In this document: one piece after another, positions 28,250 to 36,366 of the stretch | Numbering within the stretch: the first letter of the stretch is position 1 | Layout of the letters: each line of letters starts with the position of its first letter | Assembly: GCF_024298905.1 (NCBI RefSeq) | Contig: NZ_CP101154.1 | Coordinates: 1,550,001 to 1,614,000 of the forward strand | Origin: Natronomonas marina | Lineage (GTDB): Archaea > Halobacteriota > Halobacteria > Halobacteriales > Haloarculaceae | Direction of reading: 5' to 3' | Length of the DNA: 64,000 nt | Program-made: the position numbers and the translations under genes | The notes under the pieces: model-generated | Told to the model about the DNA's origin: nothing | Databases searched by the model: none | Seen by the model: the letters and a program-made list of their open reading frames with translations, nothing else

Positions 28250-28438
28250 ATGGCGACTGCCAACAACACCGTTCACGGTAGAGTCGAACAGGCACGCATG
28301 GAACTAACGCCGACGCAGCTGGCCGTCGGACTCGCTCTCGTCGCGGCACTCGGATTCGCCCTCCTGTTCGTTCAGGAGCCGATGCTGCACGATTCGATGC
28401 ACAACTTCCGGCACGCGGCGGGAATCACCTGTCACTGA
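28250..28438 (+). CDS. cbtB: CbtB cobalt-transport subunit
   Basis: A 62-residue protein with a single transmembrane helix (about 25-42) and a His-rich end (LHDSMHNFRHAAGITCH), diagnostic of CbtB. It pairs with CbtA, whose gene starts 2 bases after its stop, in cobalt uptake. ATG 28250 follows an AT-rich promoter-like stretch; longer in-frame readings run into the chlID end. Confidence 0.85.
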   Translation: MATANNTVHGRVEQARMELTPTQLAVGLALVAALGFALLFVQEPMLHDSMHNFRHAAGITCH

Positions 28439-28440
28439 CC

Positions 28441-29235
28441 ATGCTCGCTGCCTATCTGAAGCGAGGGGTGAAAGCAGGAGTGGTTGCTGGGCTGGTATTC
28501 GGTCTCCTCATGGCGCTCGTCGCTAATCCGCTCGTCGCGTTCGCCGATGAGCTCGGCCACGAGGGTGGCCACGCTGTCGGTGACCACCACGAACACGCAA
28601 CTGGGGAACACCACGAGGGGAGTGGTGGAGAACAGCACGAGGGCGCCGTTTCGATGACGGTGACAAACGGCGTGAGTATCGTCTCCGGTGTTCTCTGGGG
28701 TATTCTCCTGGGCGGAGTCGTGTTCGGCATCGCCTACTACTTCCTCGAACCCGCAATCCCGGGAACCGGTGGAACGAAGAGCTATCTCTTGGCCGTCGCC
28801 GGCTTCATCACCGTTTCTGGGGCACCGTGGCTCGTGCTCCCGCCACAGCCGCCGGGAGTCGAACAAGCGCTCCCGACGGAGATGCGCATCATACTCTACG
28901 GCGGAATGATGGTGGCCGGTTCGCTCGTTTGTTTGTTCGCAGCGATTGTGTACGGTCGACTCCGAGTCACACACGGACGAACGACCGCGGCCATCGTCGC
29001 GATGCTTTCTCTCTGTCTGCTCGCGATTCCAGCCGCTCTCTCGCCGGTGAACGCGGTGGAGAGTTCCCTTCCATCCGAGCTGGCGATTGGGCTGACGGGA
29101 ATGATCGTGTTCGGACAGGCGTTGCTCTGGCTGCTCCTCGCAGGCACTCACGCCCGACTTCGCCGCCGGTCGATGGACACGGGGGCCTCGGATATCGCAA
29201 CCTCCCCGACCGACGGAACGCTCACTGCAAATTGA
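28441..29235 (+). CDS. cbtA: CbtA cobalt-transport protein
   Basis: A 264-residue integral membrane protein with about five or six helices. The first (10-35) is followed by an external loop with eight histidines among residues 40-66 (HEGGHAVGDHHEH, then GEHHEGSGGEQHEG), a likely cobalt trap. CbtA is a known B12-linked cobalt importer. Its TGA overlaps the next ATG (TGATG), tying it to the 2Fe-2S gene. Confidence 0.9.
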   Translation: MLAAYLKRGVKAGVVAGLVFGLLMALVANPLVAFADELGHEGGHAVGDHHEHATGEHHEGSGGEQHEGAVSMTVTNGVSIVSGVLWGILLGGVVFGIAYYFLEPAIPGTGGTKSYLLAVAGFITVSGAPWLVLPPQPPGVEQALPTEMRIILYGGMMVAGSLVCLFAAIVYGRLRVTHGRTTAAIVAMLSLCLLAIPAALSPVNAVESSLPSELAIGLTGMIVFGQALLWLLLAGTHARLRRRSMDTGASDIATSPTDGTLTAN

Positions 29236-29564
29236 TGAGACCGCGAACCGAGGACGTCGTTGAGAACGGGTTCTCCGACCATGTATTAGTCTGTACGAAC
29301 GCGCGAGACTCGGAGTACGCCTGCTGTGCGGAGGCGTACGGTGATGAGGTGTACGAGGCGGTGAAGTCGTGGCTGCGTGAACGAGACGTCTTCTGGTCAC
29401 GGGTCCACGTCGTCGAGACGAGCTGTCTCGGTCTGTGCAGCGCCGAAGGCACCGCGATCGCCATCCATCCCCGCAATCGGTGGTACTCGGACGTGCTCCC
29501 GGAAGACGTGCCGGAGCTGCTTGAAGACGAATTCGGTGCCGACGCGTCGCAATTAGGAGAGTAG
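29235..29564 (+). CDS. 2Fe-2S thioredoxin-like ferredoxin
   Basis: A 109-residue protein with cysteines at 20, 30, 31, 64 and 68 (LVCTNARD, YACCAEAYG, SCLGLCSAEG), placed as in thioredoxin-fold 2Fe-2S ferredoxins. The same domain is fused to the end of the CbiX at 31218-32444. In this setting it probably supplies electrons for cobalt reduction or a missing reductive step of corrin synthesis. That role is inferred. It is the last gene of the plus-strand chlID-cbtB-cbtA operon. Confidence 0.75.
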   Translation: MRPRTEDVVENGFSDHVLVCTNARDSEYACCAEAYGDEVYEAVKSWLRERDVFWSRVHVVETSCLGLCSAEGTAIAIHPRNRWYSDVLPEDVPELLEDEFGADASQLGE

Positions 29565-29612
29565 CGCCGAGGGTAACGTCTCCGCTAGCAAGTGATCCCG
29601 TTGTGTCCGGAC

Positions 29613-30845
29613 CTACCAGCGGCCCACACCCAATAATAACCGATAGGTGCCTCGGTTCTCACCCTCGTCGTGATAGACTACCGGCTCTTCTACGGCGGCG
29701 AACGATCCACCGTCCAGTGCAACCGCTGTAACGATGCCATCGGTTTCGAGGGCCGTTTCGGGGCCAGTTTCCGAACTGAATATTCGAAGACCGTGGACTT
29801 CGGCATTGCGCGTGCGAAAGTGCTGCGCCCCGGGAACAGCCACGAGGTCGCCTCCGACACCGAGTTCGCTCGCGAAGCCACCGACCGAGGCCGTCCAGAC
29901 GCATTCGCCGTCCGGCGTGTACCCGAGGGCAGTATGTTCGCGGGGGTGTAGCGACGCCGTCTCCCGACCCTCCGTCGAATACGTGTTCCCCGTGACGAAG
30001 ACCGCACCGTGCGCTGTCGCGTGCACGTGGTTCGGATAGGCGTACAACGTTTCACCGTCGACTTCCGTTGGTGTCCCAAGGTCGACACACCACTGTTCGG
30101 CACCCCCGTCGCGGAGGCGGTAGCCACAGTAGTCGCCGTGGCTGGTGACCACGACGCCGTCTTCAACGAGCGAGACGTCACCGACGCGTCGCTGGCCGTC
30201 GGTACCGGGATCCCACTCGTATCGCACGGCACCCGTTTCAGCATCGAGGACGACCAACCCGTGCTGGTGGGTGCCGGGACAGCGATTGTACGCAACGGCT
30301 AGGCGGCGACCTTCGACATCGAGACTGATCGGAGATGCATCGGTATCGTGCGTCCAGACGACATCGCCTGCCTCGTCGAACGCGTAGACGACACTGGTGA
30401 ACGAACGACGGTCAGCGTCGCGCTCGTAGCGACGGGACGCAACGTACAACCGATCTCCATCTGTCTCGATATCTGCGACGAAGGGAAGGAAGAACCGAGA
30501 CGATTTCTGTGGGACCCCGAGGTCCGTCGCTGTGGCGTACTGCCATCGAAGTTCGCCGGTCTTCTGGTCGTAGAATCGGATTGTTCCCTCGGAGCTGCGC
30601 TCGCCGACCGCGATGCCGTCTCCGTATGGCTCCGCTGCTACGACGGACGTCATCTCAGTTTCCGTTCCCCCTCGCCATCGCTCTTCAAGGGTCGTCCGGT
30701 CGTGAGCGACCACGTCCCCGGTGGCCGTTCCAGTGACCACCAGCTCCTCGAGCAACGTGACTGCCGACCGTTTGCCCGCGTGCCGAGATCGAGCGGGCGG
30801 TACGTCACCGAGTCCGACCGCTCGCTGTTGCAGGGCGTTACTCAT
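29613..30845 (-). CDS. PQQ-like beta-propeller protein
   Basis: A 410-residue protein with repeated WD/PQQ-like blades (VVAHDRTTLEERWRGG, TIRFYDQKTGELRWQYA, VYAFDEAGDVVWTHD, GLVVLDAETGAVRYEW). No signal peptide or lipobox is seen, so it should be cytoplasmic, unusual for PQQ-type propellers. ATG 30845 overlaps the DUF3209 stop by 8 bases; an earlier ATG would be deep inside that gene. It is the last gene of the cbiT-led operon, so a link to cobalamin is inferred from position only. No catalytic residues can be assigned. Confidence 0.7.
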   Translation of the reverse strand: MSNALQQRAVGLGDVPPARSRHAGKRSAVTLLEELVVTGTATGDVVAHDRTTLEERWRGGTETEMTSVVAAEPYGDGIAVGERSSEGTIRFYDQKTGELRWQYATATDLGVPQKSSRFFLPFVADIETDGDRLYVASRRYERDADRRSFTSVVYAFDEAGDVVWTHDTDASPISLDVEGRRLAVAYNRCPGTHQHGLVVLDAETGAVRYEWDPGTDGQRRVGDVSLVEDGVVVTSHGDYCGYRLRDGGAEQWCVDLGTPTEVDGETLYAYPNHVHATAHGAVFVTGNTYSTEGRETASLHPREHTALGYTPDGECVWTASVGGFASELGVGGDLVAVPGAQHFRTRNAEVHGLRIFSSETGPETALETDGIVTAVALDGGSFAAVEEPVVYHDEGENRGTYRLLLGVGRW

Positions 30846-31209
30846 CGACGGGGAAGGTCTCGTGGAGGACGTCGTGTGCCTCACCCAACCCGCTAAGGAC
30901 GCTCTCGCCTTGGTCAGTCAGTCGATGGACGGCGCGCTCCGCGTCGCGGACGGCCACTAGTCGGCCACGCATGTAGCCGTACTCCGGGTCGTCTGAATCG
31001 GTGGCGGCGATTTCCTCCTCGAGGTCGACGAGCGCCGCGTCGAGGTGGCGCTCGATCTCCGAAACGGTCTCCGCGTTTGCCAGAGCCTCGATGGGGCCAT
31101 CCAGATGACCCTCTAGTTCGGTCTCCGCGTGTTCGCGTGCGCTCCGGTCTTCGGTACCGAGCACGTTCATCAGTCCGAGTCGTAGGGCTTCGATTTCGTA
31201 GCAGCTCAT
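30838..31209 (-). CDS. DUF3209 family protein
   Basis: A 123-residue acidic, all-helical protein (MSCYEIEALRLGLMNVLGTE at the start, ERAVHRLTDQGESVLSGLGE late). DUF3209 is a family of unknown function found next to cobalt-chelatase genes. His and Cys near the N-terminus could bind metal, but this is a guess. It lies 8 bases after cbiX, in the same operon. Confidence 0.75.
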   Translation of the reverse strand: MSCYEIEALRLGLMNVLGTEDRSAREHAETELEGHLDGPIEALANAETVSEIERHLDAALVDLEEEIAATDSDDPEYGYMRGRLVAVRDAERAVHRLTDQGESVLSGLGEAHDVLHETFPVDE

Positions 31210-31217
31210 GATTGTGG

Positions 31218-32444
31218 TTACAGTGTTTGATCGACGAGATCCGAGACGATACGGTCCCGATCGAGGTGGGACGAAACGATTCGCTCCGCGTCGGTCTGGT
31301 CGACATCCCCGTACCAGACACCGTCGGGATAGACGGCGACCATGGGACCGTCGCCACAGCGGCCGAGACACGACGAACGCGTGATCCGGGCGTCACAGGC
31401 GTCGGAGTCACGGGCCTCCTGTCGCAACCGTTCGAGCACGGCCGGTGAGCCGTCGGCGGCACAGGTCTGATTCGTACAGACCGCGACGTGTTTCTCCGGT
31501 GCGTCGTGCGCGTGGGGTTGGGCGTCCACGTCGTCACGATCTGCGTGGGATTCCTGGTGTGTCAGCGCCCGCAGCATCGCTCTCGCGCCGCCGACGTCCT
31601 CCTCGTACCCGTCGAGTTCCACCTTGTATTTGCAGGTGTCACAGGACATGTCCACGCTGTCCGTCCGGGCTTCCTGCCAGCGATCTCCGAGTACGTCCAG
31701 GAGCCGAGTGTCGGTCCCGAGCGGGTCGCCGGCCCCAGCGTTTACGTACGGATATTCGTCGTCGAACTCGGCGGCACCGTCGCGGATACGTCCGGTGAGT
31801 ACGCCGTCCCCGAGCATGTACGGGAGTACCACCACGGCGTCCGGACGGTTTTTCGCCACCGTGTGGAGCGTCTCCTCGAGGCGCGGCTCGGTAACACCGA
31901 TGAACGACGTTTCGACACGATCGAAGGAGCGCCCCTCGTATAGTAACCGAGCGAGTTTGTGTGCGTCACTGTTCGCGTCCGGGTCGCTGGAGCCACGGGC
32001 ACAGAGGACGACCGCGACGTCATCGTCGTCGCGGTCGATTCCCAGCTCCGCTTCCACAGCCGCGGCCCGATCGTCAAGGAGGTCCACGAGTGCGGGATGT
32101 ACCCCAAGATGTGCACCGTTGTGGATTGTGATCTCAGGGTGTTCCGAGCGGGCGTTCTGGACTGCCAGTGGCACGTCGTTCTTGACGTGACTGGCGGCGA
32201 AGAGCGACAACTGGACGACGGTGATTCGCGAAACACTCGAGGCGAGCCCTGCGATGGCGTCGGGAATCGACGGTTTCGCGAGTTCGAGGTACCCCGCGTC
32301 AACCGGGACGCCGAGTCGTCCTTCCAGGTCGGCGGCAAGCGTGAGAACCTGTTCGTTCGACTTCTCGCGGCGAGATCCGTGTCCGACCAGCAGCACCGCT
32401 TCGTCGTCGAGCCCGATCGAGGTCGCTTTCGCGTTCGTGGTCAT
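31218..32444 (-). CDS. cbiX: Sirohydrochlorin cobaltochelatase fused to a 2Fe-2S domain
   Basis: A 408-residue fusion. Residues 15-265 are two CbiX-type half-domains with VLLVGHGSRREKSNEQV (active-site His near 22) and LFAASHVKNDVPLAV (second His near 85). After a CDTC pair and a His-rich linker, residues 320-405 form a thioredoxin-like ferredoxin (VAVCTNQTCAADG, TRSSCLGRCGDGPMV). CbiX inserts Co(II) into sirohydrochlorin, the first committed step of the anaerobic route. The fused iron-sulfur domain resembles the protein at 29235-29564. The start overlaps the previous gene by 4 bases. Confidence 0.9.
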   Translation of the reverse strand: MTTNAKATSIGLDDEAVLLVGHGSRREKSNEQVLTLAADLEGRLGVPVDAGYLELAKPSIPDAIAGLASSVSRITVVQLSLFAASHVKNDVPLAVQNARSEHPEITIHNGAHLGVHPALVDLLDDRAAAVEAELGIDRDDDDVAVVLCARGSSDPDANSDAHKLARLLYEGRSFDRVETSFIGVTEPRLEETLHTVAKNRPDAVVVLPYMLGDGVLTGRIRDGAAEFDDEYPYVNAGAGDPLGTDTRLLDVLGDRWQEARTDSVDMSCDTCKYKVELDGYEEDVGGARAMLRALTHQESHADRDDVDAQPHAHDAPEKHVAVCTNQTCAADGSPAVLERLRQEARDSDACDARITRSSCLGRCGDGPMVAVYPDGVWYGDVDQTDAERIVSSHLDRDRIVSDLVDQTL

Positions 32445-33157
32445 CGGGAGAGCTCGCCCACCTCACTACCCGTTGCACGTTCGACGCTCCGGCGGAGTTT
32501 CTGCCGCCGCTCCGTCGAGTACAGTCCCGACCCGTCGCTGCCGGCGTACACCCATCGTGCAAACGCCGCCGTGTCCGCATCGTCGCCCAGACCGAACCAG
32601 TATCCACCGGAGGACGTCTCGGAGAGGTCGTCGGCCGGAACGTGGGGATCAGCGGCGTCGAGGAGCGACTGAACCGTCCGAAGTAGGGCTTCGTCGTCGT
32701 GGACGAACGAGACACCGACCGACCCCGAGGACTCACGGAAACAGACGGTGCCACAGGCCTCGAGTAATCCACGAACGAGCTGTGGACGGTACTCTGAGAA
32801 CGTGTCGAACCGATATCCACCAGGCTGTCCGTCGATGGGGAGTCCAAGCGCGGCACTTGCGCGGTCGGCCAGCATCCCGAATACCTGTAACTTGTACTCG
32901 TCTTCGAACCGGACGATCGAGGCATCGTGCGACGACTCGCGGGCAGCGATTCGGTGGTCGTGGTCCGTTCGACCGGCGCCGGCGATCGCCGCAAGCGCGT
33001 CGGCCGACGTCTCATCTGCCGTCCGAACGGTCACACAGTCCTGAGTCAGTTCGCCATCACCGGCTACGCGTCCCCAGAAGTACGCCGTGGCCGGTGTCGA
33101 GGTGAGCAGATCCTCGACCGGGTCCGGCGTCGTGGATTGTCGGTTCGCGTCACTCAT
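32441..33157 (-). CDS. Unassigned protein with LAGLIDADG-like motifs
   Basis: A 238-residue protein inside the cobalamin operon, overlapping genes on both sides. Two segments resemble the paired LAGLIDADG helices of homing endonucleases and WhiA: YFWGRVAGDGEL (26-37), and VRGLLEACGTVCF (128-140) where the acidic residue shifts to Glu. Each is followed by a beta-rich half. It has no HTH. Such folds can lose cleavage and remain as DNA-binding or structural units. A role in corrin synthesis or operon control is inferred only from position. The fold assignment comes from motif reading and needs confirmation. Confidence 0.55.
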   Translation of the reverse strand: MSDANRQSTTPDPVEDLLTSTPATAYFWGRVAGDGELTQDCVTVRTADETSADALAAIAGAGRTDHDHRIAARESSHDASIVRFEDEYKLQVFGMLADRASAALGLPIDGQPGGYRFDTFSEYRPQLVRGLLEACGTVCFRESSGSVGVSFVHDDEALLRTVQSLLDAADPHVPADDLSETSSGGYWFGLGDDADTAAFARWVYAGSDGSGLYSTERRQKLRRSVERATGSEVGELSR

Positions 33158-33413
33158 CGTCTTCCTCCGTCAGCACCTCGATCGCGTCGACCGGGCAGGC
33201 GCGGGCCGCCTGTTGGGCGGCCGTCAGCCGCTCGTCGGTGAACGTCACGAGCTGTTCTCCGTTCATGTCGTGCTCCTGATGACTACCGTCGGCGTCCTCG
33301 TCGATGGTCGCCAACCCGTCCGAGGCCTCGACGAAGCGGTCGTCTCGGACGAGACAAGCGAACACGCCATCACAGGCGCTACGGTCGAGCCGAACCTGAT
33401 ACTCAGTAGTCAT
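33150..33413 (-). CDS. Single-cluster ferredoxin (3Fe-4S-like)
   Basis: An 87-residue protein with Cys14, Cys20 and Cys73-Pro (SACDGVFACLV, ARACPVDAIEV), the pattern of monocluster ferredoxins with only three cysteine ligands. A spacer of about 35 acidic residues lies between the motifs. It overlaps the genes on both sides and is a likely electron donor to a redox step of the cbi pathway, for example ring contraction or a reductase not yet identified. Confidence 0.8.
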   Translation of the reverse strand: MTTEYQVRLDRSACDGVFACLVRDDRFVEASDGLATIDEDADGSHQEHDMNGEQLVTFTDERLTAAQQAARACPVDAIEVLTEEDDE

Positions 33414-34479
33414 ACTTGGACTCGTACCCCCGCGGCGTCACCATCCGATCGTCCCAGACGTACGTCTCCTCGTTTCCGACGAGGATCGTCGTCGTCATGT
33501 CGACGAGGTCCGTCTCGCCGAGGTCCTCAAGCTCTCCGAGTTCAACGATCTCAACCTCCTCGTCGTCGCGGCCCGCCCCGTGGACGACCCCGACAGGCGT
33601 GTCCGGTGAACGGTGTTCCATGAGGATCTCACAGCACTTCTGGAAGTTCTCCCGGCGCTTGCGGCTCCAAGGGTTGTAGATCGCGATGGTGAAGCCCTCC
33701 TTAGCTGCCGCGTGGAGCCGTGACTCGATGGTTGGCATCGACGTCAGGTGGTCCGACAGGGAGATACTGACCGTGTCGTTCACGAGCGGCGCGCCCAACC
33801 GCGCGCCACAGGACTGGGCTGCGGGGACGCCGGGGACGACCTCGAAGTCGACCATGCTCGCGGTCGCACCCTTCGACTCGAGGATCTCCAGCGCCAGACC
33901 AGCCAGCGCGTAGACGTTCGGATCGCCGCTTCCGATGATGGCGACATCGTTACCTGCGAGCGCGCGATCAATCGCTTCCTCCGTGCGAGACACTTCTCCA
34001 CACATCGGCGTATCGTACAGTTCCTCTGCCGACTCCGTGACCTCTTCTGGCAGGAGTTCGACGTACGTGGTGTACCCGACGATATGCTCCGCGTCGAGCA
34101 GCGCCCCGCGGGCACGCTGGGTCATCCCCTCCGGCTGTCCGGGACCCAATCCAACTGCGATGAGTCGTCCGGGATCTGCCTCGAAGTCGTCGACAGTAGA
34201 CCCGACCTTCTCGTCGGTCGCCGACTTCTTCGAACTGCCGCATCCAGAACTCGACGACGTCGTGGACCCGCCACACGTCGACGCGCTCTCACCAGCATCT
34301 GTCGCCGTTCCGGCTGCGCTCGTGACGCCACCGTCGGCCTCGGCGTCCGGGGTCGAAGCGCCGCATTTCGAACTGGATTCGGTGTCAGTCGCAGTTTCAG
34401 CCGCGTTCGAATCGTCACTCGCTCCACAGCTGGTTTCGGTGTCTGTGCTCGTCTCAGTGGTGATGTCGTCAGTGCTCAT
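33403..34479 (-). CDS. cbiH: Precorrin-3B C17-methyltransferase with a Cys-Gly-rich N-terminal tail
   Basis: A 358-residue protein. The enzyme domain starts near residue 104 (RLIAVGLGPGQPEGMTQRAR) and has VAIIGSGDPNVYALAG and FEVVPGVPAAQSCGARLG, typical of CobJ/CbiH. It methylates C17 and drives contraction of the macrocycle. The first 100 residues are Ser/Thr/Asp-rich and low complexity, with four evenly styled C-G-[AGS]-S motifs at Cys18, 39, 69 and 80, absent from the paralogue next door. They could bind metal or an iron-sulfur cluster, or be a flexible salt-adapted tail. It overlaps the ferredoxin gene by 11 bases. Confidence 0.9.
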   Translation of the reverse strand: MSTDDITTETSTDTETSCGASDDSNAAETATDTESSSKCGASTPDAEADGGVTSAAGTATDAGESASTCGGSTTSSSSGCGSSKKSATDEKVGSTVDDFEADPGRLIAVGLGPGQPEGMTQRARGALLDAEHIVGYTTYVELLPEEVTESAEELYDTPMCGEVSRTEEAIDRALAGNDVAIIGSGDPNVYALAGLALEILESKGATASMVDFEVVPGVPAAQSCGARLGAPLVNDTVSISLSDHLTSMPTIESRLHAAAKEGFTIAIYNPWSRKRRENFQKCCEILMEHRSPDTPVGVVHGAGRDDEEVEIVELGELEDLGETDLVDMTTTILVGNEETYVWDDRMVTPRGYESKYDY

Positions 34480-34481
34480 TG

Positions 34482-35381
34482 TCAGAAGTCGTCGACGTCA
34501 CGCCCGCCGCGCGGGGTGACGAGGTGTTTGCCGTAGTCGTTCTCCCAGACTGTCGTCTCGTGATTGCCGATCAGAATGGACGTTCCCATCCCGCCGACCT
34601 CGTCGTCGTGGTCGTTCGCCTCGCCGAGGGTGGTGATGGTGTGTGTCTCGTCGTCCAGATTTCGACCTGCGTCGCCACGGCCGGCGTCATTGAAGATGCC
34701 GACCGGCACGTCGTCGGCTCGCTCCTCGCAAACCACGTCGATGGCGCGTTGATAATCCCGCCAGCAGTTGTAAAGGACGATGACGAAGCCGCTGATCGCT
34801 GCGGCTCGGAGCTTCTCTTCGATCTCGTCCCATCCGCGCCACTTGTCGGACAGCGACACCGTACAGAAGTCGTTCGACAGCGGTGCGCCGAGGTTCGCCG
34901 CGCCACCGAGCGCCGCCGTCACACCGGGGACTACTTCGATGGGAACGTCGTACGCCTCGTCCGCCTCGGCCATCGTGTACAGGAGGTCGCTCTTGCCGTA
35001 GACGTTCGGATCGCCGCCAGAAACGTGGGCGACATCTTCGCCCGCCCGGACGCGCTGGAACGCCTCACGGGCCAGTTCGACCTGCTTCCCCATCGTCGAG
35101 CGGATGAGGGTCTGGCGGGTACCCCCTGGCCGTTCGAAGACGGTACCGGACTCGTCTCCCGCCGCCGTTCCCCCGTCAGGTGCGGCTTCCACCTCGGCGT
35201 TTTCTGGGGGGAGTGTTCCGTCGCGACGGAGGAACTCCTGGTAGAGGTTCGACGCGATGACGCAATCGGCGGTGGTGATGACGTCCTTGGCCCGCTGCGT
35301 CATCGCGTGGGGCAGTCCAGGGCCGATGCCGACGACGAAGAGGGTCCCCATCGCGTCGGCGGTGGCATCTCTGCCATCCAT
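34482..35381 (-). CDS. cbiH2: Precorrin-3B C17-methyltransferase, second paralogue
   Basis: A 299-residue SAM methylase of the same family as its neighbour: LFVVGIGPGLPHAMTQRAKD at the N-terminus, VAHVSGGDPNVYGKSDLL, and IEVVPGVTAALGGAANLGAP. Two CbiH-type genes side by side suggest division of labour, such as methylation against ring contraction, or formation of a heteromer. A polar insert of about 30 residues follows the second strand. Spacing is 2 bases to cbiH and 1 base to cbiG. Confidence 0.9.
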   Translation of the reverse strand: MDGRDATADAMGTLFVVGIGPGLPHAMTQRAKDVITTADCVIASNLYQEFLRRDGTLPPENAEVEAAPDGGTAAGDESGTVFERPGGTRQTLIRSTMGKQVELAREAFQRVRAGEDVAHVSGGDPNVYGKSDLLYTMAEADEAYDVPIEVVPGVTAALGGAANLGAPLSNDFCTVSLSDKWRGWDEIEEKLRAAAISGFVIVLYNCWRDYQRAIDVVCEERADDVPVGIFNDAGRGDAGRNLDDETHTITTLGEANDHDDEVGGMGTSILIGNHETTVWENDYGKHLVTPRGGRDVDDF

Positions 35382-35382
35382 G

Positions 35383-36363
35383 TTACCGCCCCACCGCGAC
35401 GGTCACGGCGTCATCGAACCGCTCTTTCTTCCGGGCGAGGTCGTGCTCGCGTCCGCCGGCAATAGCCGACGCTTCAGCGATACCCGGCCAGCCGATGAGT
35501 TCCTTCGACCGCGAGGGTGAGGGCCCCTCGAACCCCTCCAGCGTTTCCTTCTCGAAGAGGACGACCCCCGCACCGATCTCCTGGGCTGCCTCGTAGAGTC
35601 CTTCTTCACCCTCCTTTCGGGTGCCAGTCGCGATGAACTCCACGTCCGAAAACTCCAGATTCAGGTCGTCGAGGACAGCCTCCCAGGCATCGAGTACCTG
35701 CGCTTTCTTCACCCCCGAGACGGTGCCGGTCCCGAGGACGACGCCATCGGCCGCGTTGCGCTTGAGCACGGTCACGTCGTCGCCGACGAGGACCGCTCGG
35801 GGGCCGTCGAGACGGGCCACCGGACCGAGTTCATCGTTCAAAACGGCGAGGTTCGTCGCGACCGTCGAATCGCCGTTGACGACGTGGGTGTCCAGCGCCT
35901 TCGCCTTGCTCTCGACGCCCTGCTTGCCCGCAGCCTCGCTCGCGGTCGTCATCGCCGGGACTGCGCCCAGTTGTGAGAGATCGTGGGCGACCTGATTTGC
36001 ACCGTGGTGGCCACCCGTGATCGGGATTGCCCACGTGAGCGCTTCGTCGACGACGACGATAGCGGGATCGTCCCACTTGTCATCGAGGAGCGGCGCGGTC
36101 TTGCGCATCGCGATCCCCGAGGCCATCAGCCCGACGAAGCAATCGTACTCGCCCCAGTGTTCCGCGAACACGTCGCCGTGGTACTCGATGATATCCACGC
36201 GCTCGTAGGCGTCGCCGATTCCCGCCTCGATCTCGCGAGCGGTGTCGAGTTTTCGTTCGAAGCTGATGATCGCGATCTCCTCGGCCACCTCGCCGTCCGA
36301 GTCCGGTGTGGAACAGTGACCGCTCGATTCGTCCGAATCCGCGTCGTTGGTGTCGGTACTCAT
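35383..36363 (-). CDS. cbiG: Cobalt-precorrin-5A hydrolase
   Basis: A 326-residue protein that opens the delta-lactone and releases the two-carbon unit as acetaldehyde in the anaerobic route. Recognisable are FVGLMASGIAMRKTAPLLDD, WAIPITGGHHGANQVAHDLS and the C-terminal GTGTVSGVKKAQVLDAW. The first 28 residues are an acidic tail. Presence of cbiG marks the anaerobic, cobalt-early pathway. It lies between cbiF and cbiH2 with gaps of 1-3 bases. Confidence 0.93.
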   Translation of the reverse strand: MSTDTNDADSDESSGHCSTPDSDGEVAEEIAIISFERKLDTAREIEAGIGDAYERVDIIEYHGDVFAEHWGEYDCFVGLMASGIAMRKTAPLLDDKWDDPAIVVVDEALTWAIPITGGHHGANQVAHDLSQLGAVPAMTTASEAAGKQGVESKAKALDTHVVNGDSTVATNLAVLNDELGPVARLDGPRAVLVGDDVTVLKRNAADGVVLGTGTVSGVKKAQVLDAWEAVLDDLNLEFSDVEFIATGTRKEGEEGLYEAAQEIGAGVVLFEKETLEGFEGPSPSRSKELIGWPGIAEASAIAGGREHDLARKKERFDDAVTVAVGR

Positions 36364-36366
36364 GGT

